Positions 1-7,890 of a stretch of DNA of 64,000 nucleotides are shown piece by piece. The number at the start of each line of letters is the position of its first letter. Position 1 is the stretch's first letter. The stretch is from Anatilimnocola floriformis (GTDB taxonomy: Bacteria > Planctomycetota > Planctomycetia > Pirellulales > Pirellulaceae): assembly GCF_024256385.1 (NCBI RefSeq), contig NZ_JAMLFW010000002.1:1922001-1986000 (forward strand). The letters are read 5' to 3'. The notes under the pieces are model-generated. The model was not told the origin of the DNA. It saw nothing but the letters and a program-made list of their open reading frames with translations, and searched no databases. A program made the position numbers and the translations under genes.

Positions 1-2
1 AG

Positions 3-236
3 TTGGAGTTTTTGCAGTTGCTCGATGCGCACGTCACTTCGCAAGGAGTTGCTCAATTGAGCGAGCTTCGCAACTTGCAGCAGTTGCTGTTGGTCGGAGC
101 GGAGATCAACGACACAGCCGTGCCCGCGATCCTTCGGCTGCAAACGCTCCGCTTTTTGGCGGTGCGCAGCACGGGGATTTCCGACGCCGGCCGCGAGCAA
201 CTGCAGCGCGGCTTGCCGAACTGCAAATTCGATTAG
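3..236 (+). CDS. C-terminal end of a leucine-rich-repeat protein (5' truncated by window)
   Basis: The reading frame is open to the window edge and ends at TAG 234-236. The 77 visible residues read as LRR units of the planctomycete/GALA-like type: LRNLQQLLLVGAEINDTAV and LQTLRFLAVRSTGISDAG, each with the L-x-x-L-x-x-L-x-x-x-x-I-x-D pattern. The protein ends PNCKFD, a common close for bacterial LRR proteins. LRR domains bind proteins; the partner cannot be told from this fragment. The first codon in frame here is TTG, so the true start almost certainly lies upstream of the window. Confidence 0.8.
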   Translation: MEFLQLLDAHVTSQGVAQLSELRNLQQLLLVGAEINDTAVPAILRLQTLRFLAVRSTGISDAGREQLQRGLPNCKFD

Positions 237-269
237 CCAGAGCTGCTAGCAGCCGCACAGGTTTCCGGC

Positions 270-292
270 GCGACATAGTTTCGCTATGTCGC
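270..292. other. Perfect 9-bp hairpin in the 237-472 intergenic gap
   Basis: GCGACATAG and CTATGTCGC flank a 5-nt loop (TTTCG) about 35 nt after the stop of the LRR gene. A weaker outer pairing (TTCCGG near 264 with CCGGAA near 306) extends it. There is no T-run, so it is not a standard intrinsic terminator, but it may end or protect the LRR transcript. The rest of the gap shows no credible gene. Confidence 0.45.
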
Positions 293-472
293 AATCTTTC
301 CGCAACCGGAACAACAGGAACTACCGCAATATTCCGATAAGCGTAATACAGATAATCGTGCGCAAAATTGTCCTGGCAGGTAGTTACCAGCCCAGCGGCG
401 ATCACCGCGCCTGCTAGCGATGGATTGCTAGTCTGATTTGTTGAATTTGCCTGTGGATGGCGGAGCTAACCA

Positions 473-2956
473 ATGGCTTGGATTGTGCGCGCTCGGGGTA
501 TTCTCGTTTCGGCCAGCAGTCGGCAACGCCGGATGTTCTTGGAGTCGCTCGAGAAGCGCGAGTTGATGGCCGCCGATGCGGTGCTCACCTGGAATGAGCA
601 CCTGGCCGAAGTGGTGCAGACCGACGACGCTCAGATGGGTCCCACGCGTTCGTCGCGAGCCTACGCGATGATGCACGTCGCCATCTACGACGCCGTGAAT
701 GCCATCGATCAAACGCACACACCCTATGCACTCACGCAGACGGCGCCGGCGACGGCTTCGATCGATGCTGCCGTGGCGGCTGCGGCTCGTGAAGTGATTA
801 TCGCGCTTTATCCCGAGCAGGAAGCGGTTGTCGAGCAGTGGTATATCGATGAGCTCGCGCTGGTGACCGATGGCCAGGATGAAGACGACGGCGTGGCCAT
901 TGGCGAGGCAGCGGCCAATTTGATTCTTGACCTGCGCGAAGCCGACGGTAGCGACGCCGTAAAACTTTATCGTCCAAACAAAGCCGTGGGCCATTGGCGG
1001 CCTGATCCGACAATCCTCGGCACGCCACAAATGGCACTTGATCCAGCCTGGGGCGCCGTCAAGCCGTTTGTGATCAACAAGACCACCGACTTCCCGATTC
1101 CGCCGCCGCCGGCGCTGACCTCGCCTGCCTATGCGGCGGCCTTCAACGAAGTGAAGTCGTTGGGCGCGCTCAACAGCACTACGCGCACCGCCGATCAAAC
1201 CGAGATTGGCCTTTTCTGGGCTTATGATCGCAAGTACTTCGGCCCGCCGCTCGTTCTGTACAACCGCAACATGGCCGAGATCTCCGCAGTCGAAGGGAAC
1301 ACGGTCGTCGACAACGCGCGGCTGTTTGCCCTCGGCAATCTGGCGATGGCCGACGCGGGCGTGGCGATTTGGGACTACAAGTACAAGTACGATTTCTGGC
1401 GGCCGGTCTCGGCGATTCGCGAAGGGGCTAAGGATAATAATCCGCTCACGACCGGCGATCCCAACTGGGTGCCGCTCGGTGCGCCGGGCAACGGCACGAC
1501 CATTCCGGACTTCACGCCGCCGTTTCCCAGCTACGCTTCGGGGCATGCCGGCTTCGGCGCCGCGTTGTTTCAAGTGCTGACGAATTTCTACGGCACGGAT
1601 ACGCTCGATTACACGCTGACCTCCGATGAAGGTGGTGGCCTTTCGCGCGACTATCACTCGTTCAGCCAGGCCGCCGAAGAAAACGGCCGCAGCCGCATTT
1701 ATCTGGGCGTGCATTGGGAGTTCGACAACCAGCAGTCGCAGGATCAAGGTCGGCGCATCGCCAATTTCATCACCGACAAAATGTTTCTGCCCGTTGGCCA
1801 GAACGACACGTTGGTCTCGGTGCGGAAGAACGGCGGCGGCTTGCAAACGGTCTCGCTACCGGACGATGCCAATCTGTTTATTCGCCGCAACGGCTCGAAC
1901 ATCATGGTCGTCGATTTGGCGACGAACACGCTGATTCAAAGTTGGCCGATGGCGCAGGTGCAGAGCATCAACCTCGATCTCCGCAACGGAAGCGCGAACA
2001 ATGTGACCATCGATCTGAACAACGCGATCACCACGCCGTTCACGATCGATATCACCAGCGATACGAGCGACCACGACTCGGTGTCGATCGTTGGCACCGC
2101 AAAGAACGATGTGTTCCGCTTGAACGGTAGCTTGCTGCAGGTTGCTACGGTCGGCCCTTATATCTATCTGGGCCACACCGAAACGCTGACGATCGCCGGT
2201 CGCGCGGGGAACGACACGTTCCAGATCGACGGCGACCAGGTCGATCGCATCATCAATTTGCAAGGCGAAGCGGGCAACGACACTTACAAATTCGGCACGA
2301 CCGGCGCAACGATCAATGTGGTCGATAACGCCGGCTCGGAACTGATTAGTTTTGCGAACGCGACCACGGGCGTGGAGTTCGATCTGTCGCAGAACGCCGG
2401 CCAGGCCCAGAGTGATGCCGGCGGCAATACGGTGAAGATCACCGGCAGTATCGAAAAACTCGAAGGCTCGCCGTTCGATGACAAGCTCACTGGTAGCAAC
2501 GTGGCCAACACAATTCAGGGGCTCGGCGGCAACGACATTCTGCAAGGGGCTGGCGGCAACGACACGCTGCAGGGTGGCGATGGCGACGACATTTTGCTCG
2601 GCGGCATCGGCCTCGACAAACTCTACGGCGGCAATGGCCGTGACCTGCTGATCGGCGGAATGGGGGCCGATCTGCTGTACGGCAACACCGGCGATGACCT
2701 GCTGATTGGCGGCGCCACGACGCACGACGGCAACGAAGCCGCCCTGCTCTTGATCATGGCCGAGTGGACCTCGGCCAATTCGAATGTAGACCGCGTGAAC
2801 AATTTGAAGAATGGCAGCGGCGTCGCGGCCAAGCACAACGGCACGACGTATCTCGATAACGCAACACTCGTCAACGACTACGCCATCGATACGCTGTTTG
2901 CCAACACGGGCGACCTGGTGCTGAAGCAAGCCAAGGACGTGCAAGCGAAGGGGTAG
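473..2956 (+). CDS. Secreted vanadium-dependent haloperoxidase-like protein with RTX repeats
   Basis: 827 residues. The N-terminus carries the planctomycete exoprotein signature [13 protein letters not shown] (about residues 23-35). Residues about 40-440 match the vanadium haloperoxidase/PAP2 superfamily. Every vanadate-pocket element is visible: K303-x6-R310-P, S356-G357-H358 in YASGHAG, and R408-x5-H414 in RIYLGVHW. The family oxidises halides with H2O2, or acts as an acid phosphatase; substrate cannot be decided here. Residues about 545-750 are beta-rich and pass into glycine/aspartate RTX nonapeptides ([18 protein letters not shown]), which bind Ca2+ outside the cell. The last ~80 residues form a tail shared with the protein at 20188-22491. 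ATG 473 is chosen because the LExLExR signature follows it directly. It converges on HpnE with a 6-bp gap. Confidence 0.9.
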   Translation: MAWIVRARGILVSASSRQRRMFLESLEKRELMAADAVLTWNEHLAEVVQTDDAQMGPTRSSRAYAMMHVAIYDAVNAIDQTHTPYALTQTAPATASIDAAVAAAAREVIIALYPEQEAVVEQWYIDELALVTDGQDEDDGVAIGEAAANLILDLREADGSDAVKLYRPNKAVGHWRPDPTILGTPQMALDPAWGAVKPFVINKTTDFPIPPPPALTSPAYAAAFNEVKSLGALNSTTRTADQTEIGLFWAYDRKYFGPPLVLYNRNMAEISAVEGNTVVDNARLFALGNLAMADAGVAIWDYKYKYDFWRPVSAIREGAKDNNPLTTGDPNWVPLGAPGNGTTIPDFTPPFPSYASGHAGFGAALFQVLTNFYGTDTLDYTLTSDEGGGLSRDYHSFSQAAEENGRSRIYLGVHWEFDNQQSQDQGRRIANFITDKMFLPVGQNDTLVSVRKNGGGLQTVSLPDDANLFIRRNGSNIMVVDLATNTLIQSWPMAQVQSINLDLRNGSANNVTIDLNNAITTPFTIDITSDTSDHDSVSIVGTAKNDVFRLNGSLLQVATVGPYIYLGHTETLTIAGRAGNDTFQIDGDQVDRIINLQGEAGNDTYKFGTTGATINVVDNAGSELISFANATTGVEFDLSQNAGQAQSDAGGNTVKITGSIEKLEGSPFDDKLTGSNVANTIQGLGGNDILQGAGGNDTLQGGDGDDILLGGIGLDKLYGGNGRDLLIGGMGADLLYGNTGDDLLIGGATTHDGNEAALLLIMAEWTSANSNVDRVNNLKNGSGVAAKHNGTTYLDNATLVNDYAIDTLFANTGDLVLKQAKDVQAKG

Positions 2957-2962
2957 TCGCCT

Positions 2963-4375
2963 TTATTTGATCAACCACCGCGCGAGCCAACTCCGCGGTA
3001 GATCGGGCTGCAGGATCGTTACTTTCTCGCCGAGCAATTGCTCGACGATTCGCTCGGCTGCGCGATAACCGCTGCGGACAGCCCCTTCCATCGTCGCGTA
3101 CCAACCGTCGTTCAGCCAATCGCCGGCAAAGGTGAGTTGCGGCAATGACGACGTCGCCGACAACTGCGCGAGTGCGTTGCCGTCGACTTCTTCGCGAAAC
3201 ACTGCTTCACGCTGCGTGATGAGCCGCGCTCGCAGCAGCCTGGCGTTGCGGGCCGCGGGAAAGACAGCCTGCAGATCGCGCCACACTTCGTCAATGATCG
3301 TTTGCTTCGGCTGGCCCGCGAGTGAGTGCTCGCCGCTGATGACGACCTGATAGTTGAACTCGCCGCTGCTGAAATTCTTTCTGGCGAAAACCCATTGGCT
3401 GAGGCGCTCGATCAACACCGCGTGCGGTAAGTCCATGATGGGCCGATCGGTCCACAAATGAACGCTGGCGATCGGCGAACTGCTGAACTCGTTTAAATGG
3501 TTCAATTGCGGCAAAGCGGCGCGTAGTTCCGGCGCTAGCATCTCTCGCACATGTTGCCACGGCACGGCAGAGATCACAGCATCGGCGGTGAGCTCGCGAG
3601 TGGTGGTTTGGACGAGCAGTTGCTGATTGCTCGATCGCGAAATCTGCTTCACCGCCTCGCCACAGCGAATGGTCGCTCCCTGTTCGCGCAGCCAACTGGC
3701 CATCCGTTGATCGTACAACTCGCCGAGCGAGGCTTGCGGAATCAGCACATCGGCGGCCGATGGATGGGCGAGAAATCCTTTGACGAAAACCTGCCGTGCG
3801 CCTGAATACGAAATGTGATCGAGCGAATCGGCCAGGGCGCTGACGAGGACGACTTTCCAAAATCGTTCGATCGCCGCCGGAGTTTGCCGCTGCTGTTCCA
3901 GCCAAGCCTGAATGCTTTGTGAATCGTGCGCAGGGGTGCGCATCATCGTTTGCATCGCGCGGCCGATGCAAAAAATATCCCGCCAGGAGAGATGCTTCAT
4001 CCGCAACAACGTCGGCAACAGATGGAGCGGCGCGGGAAGCCAGCCGGCAGCGGCGAAATCGCTCCGCTGGCCGGCAGCCGAGAAAAAATACAGCCGGCGA
4101 TGACGTTCCAGCAGATTCGAACAGCCGGTCCGTTTGCACAGATCAAGAAAATTCGTACAGCCGCCCAACGCGACGTGCTGGCAATGATCGATCAGTTCGC
4201 CCGATTCGGCATCGCGATACGAACCGGCCCGGCCTCCCAGCGATTGTTTGGCCTCGAGCAATTCCACCTGCAGCCCGCGCCTCACCAGGCCGGCCGCAGC
4301 AGCCAATCCGGCCAGGCCGCCGCCGACAATCACGACTTTCTTCCCACCGGCGATGTTCTGCTCCTCCAGGTTCAT
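2963..4375 (-). CDS. hpnE: Hydroxysqualene dehydroxylase (squalene-associated FAD-dependent desaturase)
   Basis: 470 residues, normal length for HpnE. The N-terminus holds a Rossmann FAD-binding motif (VVIVGGGLAGLAAAAGL, residues 13-29), followed by an acidic ribose-binding residue (ELLEAK) and GGRAGSYRD, then the HCQHV segment seen in this subgroup of amine-oxidase-like flavoproteins. The C-terminal LTFAGDWLNDGWYATMEGAVRSG segment closes the FAD site. HpnE reduces hydroxysqualene to squalene in the HpnC/HpnD/HpnE route that feeds hopanoid synthesis. No hpnC, hpnD or squalene-hopene cyclase is next to it, so it is an orphan in this window. A phytoene-desaturase-like relative is possible, but the sequence style fits HpnE best. 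Confidence 0.85.
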   Translation of the reverse strand: MNLEEQNIAGGKKVVIVGGGLAGLAAAAGLVRRGLQVELLEAKQSLGGRAGSYRDAESGELIDHCQHVALGGCTNFLDLCKRTGCSNLLERHRRLYFFSAAGQRSDFAAAGWLPAPLHLLPTLLRMKHLSWRDIFCIGRAMQTMMRTPAHDSQSIQAWLEQQRQTPAAIERFWKVVLVSALADSLDHISYSGARQVFVKGFLAHPSAADVLIPQASLGELYDQRMASWLREQGATIRCGEAVKQISRSSNQQLLVQTTTRELTADAVISAVPWQHVREMLAPELRAALPQLNHLNEFSSSPIASVHLWTDRPIMDLPHAVLIERLSQWVFARKNFSSGEFNYQVVISGEHSLAGQPKQTIIDEVWRDLQAVFPAARNARLLRARLITQREAVFREEVDGNALAQLSATSSLPQLTFAGDWLNDGWYATMEGAVRSGYRAAERIVEQLLGEKVTILQPDLPRSWLARWLIK

Positions 4376-4411
4376 GCGTTAAAACATACACATTCAACTC
4401 GTTCCTTTGAC

Positions 4412-4867
4412 ATGCCTCGTCTCATGAAACATTTGCTCCTTCCGTGCGCATTGGCCTTGGTCACAACCTTTCTCACGGGTTGCGACAACAAGGTGAAAAC
4501 CTATCCTGTGACCGGCACCGTGAAATTTACCGACGGTAAGCCGCTCGCTGGCGGCACGGTGGAGTTTCGCAGCGTGAACAGCGATGTCGCCAAGCAGGTG
4601 AACGCGCGCGGCGAAATTGGCGCCGATGGTAAATATCAGCTGACGACATTCAATCCGAACGACGGTGCGATCGCTGGCGAACATCAGGTTTGCGTCTTTC
4701 CGCCGTCGCGCGACACGCCCGGCAATTTCAGCAGCGAACCGCCGCCGAGTCCGTTGCAGCGCAAGTTTCTGGCCTATGAAACGTCGGGTCTGAAGTACAC
4801 CGTGCAGACTACCGGGCCGAATGTGTATGACATTGATGTTGGGCAGAAAGTGCCGGGGAGTCCGTAG
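4412..4867 (+). CDS. Small predicted lipoprotein with carboxypeptidase-regulatory-like fold
   Basis: 151 residues from ATG 4412; a second in-frame ATG at 4424 gives a more canonical signal (MKHLLLPCALALVTTFLTGC). The lipobox FLTGC is followed by DNKVKTYPVTGTVKFTDGKP, a hallmark of the planctomycete lipoprotein family in which a beta-sandwich (G-x-V-x-x-x-G-K-P-L-x-G) follows the lipidated cysteine. The protein is probably anchored in a membrane facing the periplasm. Its function is unknown. It is divergently arranged with hpnE, 36 bp apart. Neither start has a convincing Shine-Dalgarno sequence, so the start is uncertain by four codons. Confidence 0.8.
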   Translation: MPRLMKHLLLPCALALVTTFLTGCDNKVKTYPVTGTVKFTDGKPLAGGTVEFRSVNSDVAKQVNARGEIGADGKYQLTTFNPNDGAIAGEHQVCVFPPSRDTPGNFSSEPPPSPLQRKFLAYETSGLKYTVQTTGPNVYDIDVGQKVPGSP

Positions 4868-4944
4868 TGTAGTCGCCACACTCCGTGTGGCGTGTTTGCC
4901 GGTTGCAAACTCCGCACCCCAGGCGGAGCGTGAGGACTACACTA
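4865..4944. repeat. REP-like palindromic intergenic element, copy 1
   Basis: The outer arms TAGTGTAGTC (4865-4874) and GACTACACTA (4935-4944) are perfect inverted repeats. The left half contains its own hairpin (CGCCACAC-TCC-GTGTGGCG), and the right half another (TCCGC/GCGGA). The left half shares AGTCG...CACTCCGTG with the element at 11926-12038. It sits between the lipoprotein stop, whose TAG it overlaps, and the phosphodiesterase start. Confidence 0.6.
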
Positions 4945-4949
4945 GAGGC

Positions 4950-5435
4950 ATGCTCATCGGCATTCTTTCTGATACGCACAACGAAGCCGACCGTGCGCAG
5001 CGGGCCGTGGCATTGCTACGCGATCATGGCGCTGAAGTGTTGATTCACTGCGGCGATATTTCGGAACCGGAGATGATTCCGGTCGTTACCATCCTGCCGA
5101 GCTATTTCACGTTCGGCAATCATGATGCCGACATGACGCCGCATCTCGAACGGGCTATTGCCGCGTGCCATGCAGTTTCGCTGGGCTTGGGGTGATGTAA
5201 TTGAACTTGCCGGCAAACGAATCGGTGTCGCTCATGGCCATACGCACATCGATATCCGGCGCTTGATGCGCTGCAGCCCGACTACCTCCTATCGGGGCAT
5301 CTGCATTTTCCGGTTGATCGCCTGCAGGATGGCGTGCGGAGGATTTGTCCTGGCGCGTTGCATCGCGCGGATGAATTCACCGTCGCGACGCTGGAACTGA
5401 GTAGCGGTGAGTTGCGGTTTTTGGCGGTGGAGTAG
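4950..5435 (+). pseudogene. YfcE/MJ0936-type metallophosphoesterase split by two compensating frameshifts
   Basis: Start ATG 4950. Frame 1 reads MLIGILSDTHNEADRA, with the D-x-H metal motif, then HCGDIS (GD) and FGNHD (GNH), and stops at TGA 5193. A +1 shift at GGGG 5189-5192 restores GDVIELAGKRIGVAHGHTHID. A second shift of the opposite sign near TTG/ATG 5263-5267 restores ALQPDYLLSGHLHFP, then PGALHRADEFTVATLEL, ending at TAG 5433. All five metallophosphoesterase blocks (DxH, GD, GNH, GH, GHxH) are therefore present, but in two frames. The family hydrolyses phosphodiesters with two metal ions. An extra G and a missing G would explain everything, so this is either a recent pseudogene or two small sequence errors. 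Confidence 0.8.
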
Positions 5436-5456
5436 TCGCAAGGGCGGTGGCGAGGA

Positions 5457-5966
5457 TTATTCGGCGGCCATGGCGGCAAGTTTGGCGACGGTGTTCATGT
5501 TGCGCGCGGTGCCGGTTTTGGCGGCGGGGATTTTCAGTTTCGATTGGCCCATGGTCGGGCCGTAGCTGACGTAGATTTCTTTTTTGCCGAGGGCGACTTC
5601 TTCTTGGTCTTGGCCCGCGATGTTCTCTAGCATTGCCGGCTTCGTCGGAGTGTCGAGAAAGATCGCCACGGTGTGGTTCTTCGCGGCGCTGGGAAACGGA
5701 TTGTCGGCGGCGACGGCAGCCATTTCAGCCGGCGTGCGAATGTGTACGCCGACCGGTTTGCCGGCGTATTCTTCCAGCGCCTGTTCGAGCGACTTCTTCA
5801 CCTTCGCAGCCGATAGCTTGCTGCGGAACACCACGTTGCCGCTGGCAATGTAGGTGCGGACGTTTTCGAAGCCGAGCTCCTCGCACATGGCAACGAGTTC
5901 GGTCATTGGCAGTTTGCCAGTACCGCCGACATTCACGGCGCGGAGCAGGGCGATGTAGGTGGGCAT
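5457..5966 (-). CDS. DUF1697 family protein
   Basis: 169 residues, close to the usual length (about 175). The start MPTYIALLRAVNVGGTGKLPM and the segments GFENVRTYIASGNVVF and VAIFLDTP are the conserved blocks of DUF1697. The family is cytoplasmic with no proven activity. It converges with the phosphodiesterase remnant upstream (21-bp gap). The short intergenic stretch before the SRPBCC gene (5967-6060) holds no further feature I can support. Confidence 0.88.
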   Translation of the reverse strand: MPTYIALLRAVNVGGTGKLPMTELVAMCEELGFENVRTYIASGNVVFRSKLSAAKVKKSLEQALEEYAGKPVGVHIRTPAEMAAVAADNPFPSAAKNHTVAIFLDTPTKPAMLENIAGQDQEEVALGKKEIYVSYGPTMGQSKLKIPAAKTGTARNMNTVAKLAAMAAE

Positions 5967-6060
5967 CGGTTATGTTGGCTGGGGCTTCGCGGTCTAAGAT
6001 TGGTCCCGTAGTTTACCGCATCTCCAGCCTTCCTCGATCGCAGGCCGAACGACGACAATC

Positions 6061-6522
6061 ATGCCGCGCAGTTATACGCTCGTTCGCGAGCAATTCATTC
6101 CGTTACCGCTTGACCAAGTCTTTCCCTTTTTCGCCGACGCGGGAAACTTGCAGCGGATCACGCCCCCTTGGCTAAATTTCAAAATCCTCACGCCGCTGCC
6201 GCTGGAAATGAAAACCGGCGCGCTGCTCGATTACCAGATCAGCCTGTTTGGCGTGCCGATGAAGTGGAAAACGCGGATTGAGGAATTCACGCCGCAGGAG
6301 CGCTTCGTCGATGTGCAACTCCGCGGCCCTTATCGCGTGTGGCATCACACGCACGAGTTCACTGCAACCGCCGATGGCACGCAGATGCGCGACACGGTTC
6401 GTTATGAAATGCCGTTCGGTCCGCTGGGAACGATCACGCACGCGCTGATGGTGCGCCACATGCTGAAGCGGATTTTTGATTATCGGTTCGAAACGATCGA
6501 GCGTGAGTTGGTGAAAAGGTAA
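6061..6522 (+). CDS. SRPBCC (START/Bet v1-like) family protein
   Basis: 153 residues. It opens YTLVREQFIPLPLDQVFPFFADAGNLQRITPPWL, the first strand and helices of the ligand-binding SRPBCC fold in the YfbK/CDP-paratose-epimerase-associated subgroup, then FTPQERFVDVQLRGPYRVWHHTHEF and DTVRYEMPFGPLG. The fold forms a hydrophobic pocket; no ligand can be named. The stop codon TAA (6520-6522) lies inside the left arm of the large inverted repeat that follows, so the repeat has invaded or shaped the 3' end of the gene. Confidence 0.85.
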   Translation: MPRSYTLVREQFIPLPLDQVFPFFADAGNLQRITPPWLNFKILTPLPLEMKTGALLDYQISLFGVPMKWKTRIEEFTPQERFVDVQLRGPYRVWHHTHEFTATADGTQMRDTVRYEMPFGPLGTITHALMVRHMLKRIFDYRFETIERELVKR

Positions 6523-6706
6523 CCCGACGCGTGAGCGAGGGTTTGGGCGTTTAGACTCCGGATCCAACCAACGTGCGGGAGCACAATTCTCGGGTGCGAG
6601 TTCTCCTCAAACTTTGTGTCAAATTCGCCGCCGCGAATGGTGCTGTCGCACGTTGCCAAGAAATTCGGTTGCGCGCCCAAACCCTCGCTCACGCGTCGGG
6701 CTACCT
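6517..6706. repeat. Long palindromic element (33-bp arms), copy A
   Basis: The left arm 6517-6549 and right arm 6674-6706 are inverted repeats matching at 32 of 33 positions; the core is CCCGACGCGTGAGCGAGGG. The 124-bp interior has no gene and includes GAATGGTGCTGTCGCACG (from 6635). That interior segment plus the right arm recurs at 18144-18216. This looks like a MITE-like or planctomycete interspersed repeat. It fills the whole gap between the SRPBCC gene and the IMPase gene. Confidence 0.7.
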
Positions 6707-6717
6707 GCGCGGCAAAT

Positions 6718-7542
6718 CTATTTGGCGGACGATTGCTGGTCGGCGCGGCGGATGACTTCCAGCATTTGCTGGTGGACGCGCGGGGAGGATGCGGCGAGCA
6801 TTTCGGGGTTGTCGATGTTCAGTGGCTCGCCCTGAATCCCGGTGAGGGTGCCGCCGGCTTCGGTGATGATGAGAATGCCTGCGGCCACATCCCAGGCTTG
6901 GATGCCGCTGGTGGCGAAGTAGCCGTCGAGCCGGCCGGCAGCAACGTAGCAGCAGTTGAGGGCGGCGGAGCCGAGGCGGCGGATGCTTTGGCAGGCGTGC
7001 ATCGTCTCGATGAACCGCGTCACGTCCTGCGAGCCGCGGGCGATGTTGGCTCGGAAGCTGACGGCGACCAGGGCCTGCGCAATTTCCTGACAGTCGCTCA
7101 CGCGGATCGGCTGGCCGTTGAGAAAAGCCCCGCAGCCCAGACCGGCGGTGTAGCATTCGTCGCTGATCGGATCGACGATGGCGCCAGCGATCAACGTTCC
7201 CCGATGTTCCAGGCCGATCGAGGTGGCAAACGTCTGGAGCCGGTGGACATAGTTGGCCGTGCCGTCGAGCGGGTCGACGATCCAGCGAAAATCGCTCCGC
7301 CTCTCGGTCGCGCGGCCACCCAAGCTGGCATCCTCTTCGCCGAGGAAGTCGTGATCGGGATGGGCGTCCAGAAGTAGTTTGCGAATCGCCACTTGCGACG
7401 CGAGATCGGCTTCCGTGACCAGGTCTTTGGGACCTTTTTCCCGCGGCGTGAACTTGTCGCGCCACTCCATCAAAATGCCGGCGCCGACGCGGGCCGCGTG
7501 TTCACACAGGGGCAAAAACTGACGGGGATCGGGTGTGCTCAT
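6718..7542 (-). CDS. Inositol monophosphatase family protein
   Basis: 274 residues, the usual length. The metal and substrate motifs are complete: FLGEEDAS (about residue 69), WIVDPLDGTANYVH (about 87-100) and QAWDVAAGILIITEAGG (about 213-229). The family uses Mg2+ to hydrolyse inositol phosphates, fructose-1,6-bisphosphate, histidinol phosphate or PAP; specificity cannot be read from motifs alone. The nearest general label is SuhB-like. It starts at ATG 7540-7542 and is transcribed away from the putative structured RNA region, so 7543-7720 may hold promoters in both directions. Confidence 0.9.
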   Translation of the reverse strand: MSTPDPRQFLPLCEHAARVGAGILMEWRDKFTPREKGPKDLVTEADLASQVAIRKLLLDAHPDHDFLGEEDASLGGRATERRSDFRWIVDPLDGTANYVHRLQTFATSIGLEHRGTLIAGAIVDPISDECYTAGLGCGAFLNGQPIRVSDCQEIAQALVAVSFRANIARGSQDVTRFIETMHACQSIRRLGSAALNCCYVAAGRLDGYFATSGIQAWDVAAGILIITEAGGTLTGIQGEPLNIDNPEMLAASSPRVHQQMLEVIRRADQQSSAK

Positions 7543-7686
7543 GGGCCGATTATCCCAGGGGGCTGGGGTCAGGGAATAGGGGTCTGGGACAGGGCGGAAG
7601 GCGGGTGTGAGGGGCGGGACATTAGTCGCCAGACGGAGACCTGCCAGCTGATTTTCGGCCTGCTTCGCAATTTTTTCACAAAAGTC

Positions 7687-7714
7687 TGGACACCGGTTCC
7701 GATCCTGCTAATAT
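7687..7714 (+). promoter_or_regulatory. Candidate promoter of the structured RNA
   Basis: TGGACA (7687-7692) stands 16 nt before TAATAT (7709-7714). The -35 matches five of six consensus positions; the -10 is weaker. The predicted transcription start is around 7721, exactly where the folded region begins. The gap 7543-7686 upstream shows no other feature. Confidence 0.45.
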
Positions 7715-7720
7715 GACTGA

Positions 7721-7855
7721 AGGTGATGAGGTTTCCGCCAGTTGCCAAGGTTTATCAGTCCTCATATTTTTCATACTGGTTGGTTGATAAGCAACTACGG
7801 CCTCTTCTCTGTTCCGGCCCCGCCGACTTACGCAAGTGAGCTGGCGGGGTTTTTT
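7721..7855 (+). ncRNA. Candidate structured RNA leader (riboswitch-like or sRNA) ending in a terminator
   Basis: About 135 nt of non-coding sequence with dense self-complementarity. AGTTGC (7740-7745) pairs with GCAACT (7791-7796), and TTATCA (7752-7757) with TGATAA (7785-7790). GGTG (7722-7725) can pair with CGCC (7736-7739), whose loop GAGGTT (7728-7733) is complementary to GGCCTC (7799-7804), giving a possible pseudoknot. An alternative fold pairs GAGG with CCTC and CCG with CGG as one long stem. A strong intrinsic terminator follows. The first hairpin resembles the crcB (fluoride) motif, but the conserved TGATG after its second helix is missing, so I do not assign it. The next gene starts 35 nt after the T-run, consistent with attenuation; an independent small RNA is equally possible. 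Confidence 0.5.
7818..7855 (+). terminator. Intrinsic terminator before the 7891 gene
   Basis: CCCCGCC (7818-7824) and GGCGGGG (7843-7849) form a strong stem, with inner ACTT/AAGT pairing, followed by six T (7850-7855). It lies upstream of the gene at 7891 rather than behind one, which suggests conditional termination or the end of a small RNA. Confidence 0.8.
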
Positions 7856-7890
7856 GTTTCTTGCCTGCTTCAATCGTGACCGGACTTCAC

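Noticed and set aside
428-1846. Long open frames opposite the haloperoxidase, GAF-PP2C, PhoD and decarboxylase genes
   Set aside because: In GC-rich DNA with strong third-position bias the antisense frames remain open; they show no protein family, and the sense genes carry full motifs.
7721-7804. Assignment as a fluoride (crcB) riboswitch
   Set aside because: The first hairpin and possible pseudoknot fit, but the conserved TGATG after the second helix is absent, the hairpin loop is two bases too long and the downstream gene is not a fluoride transporter.
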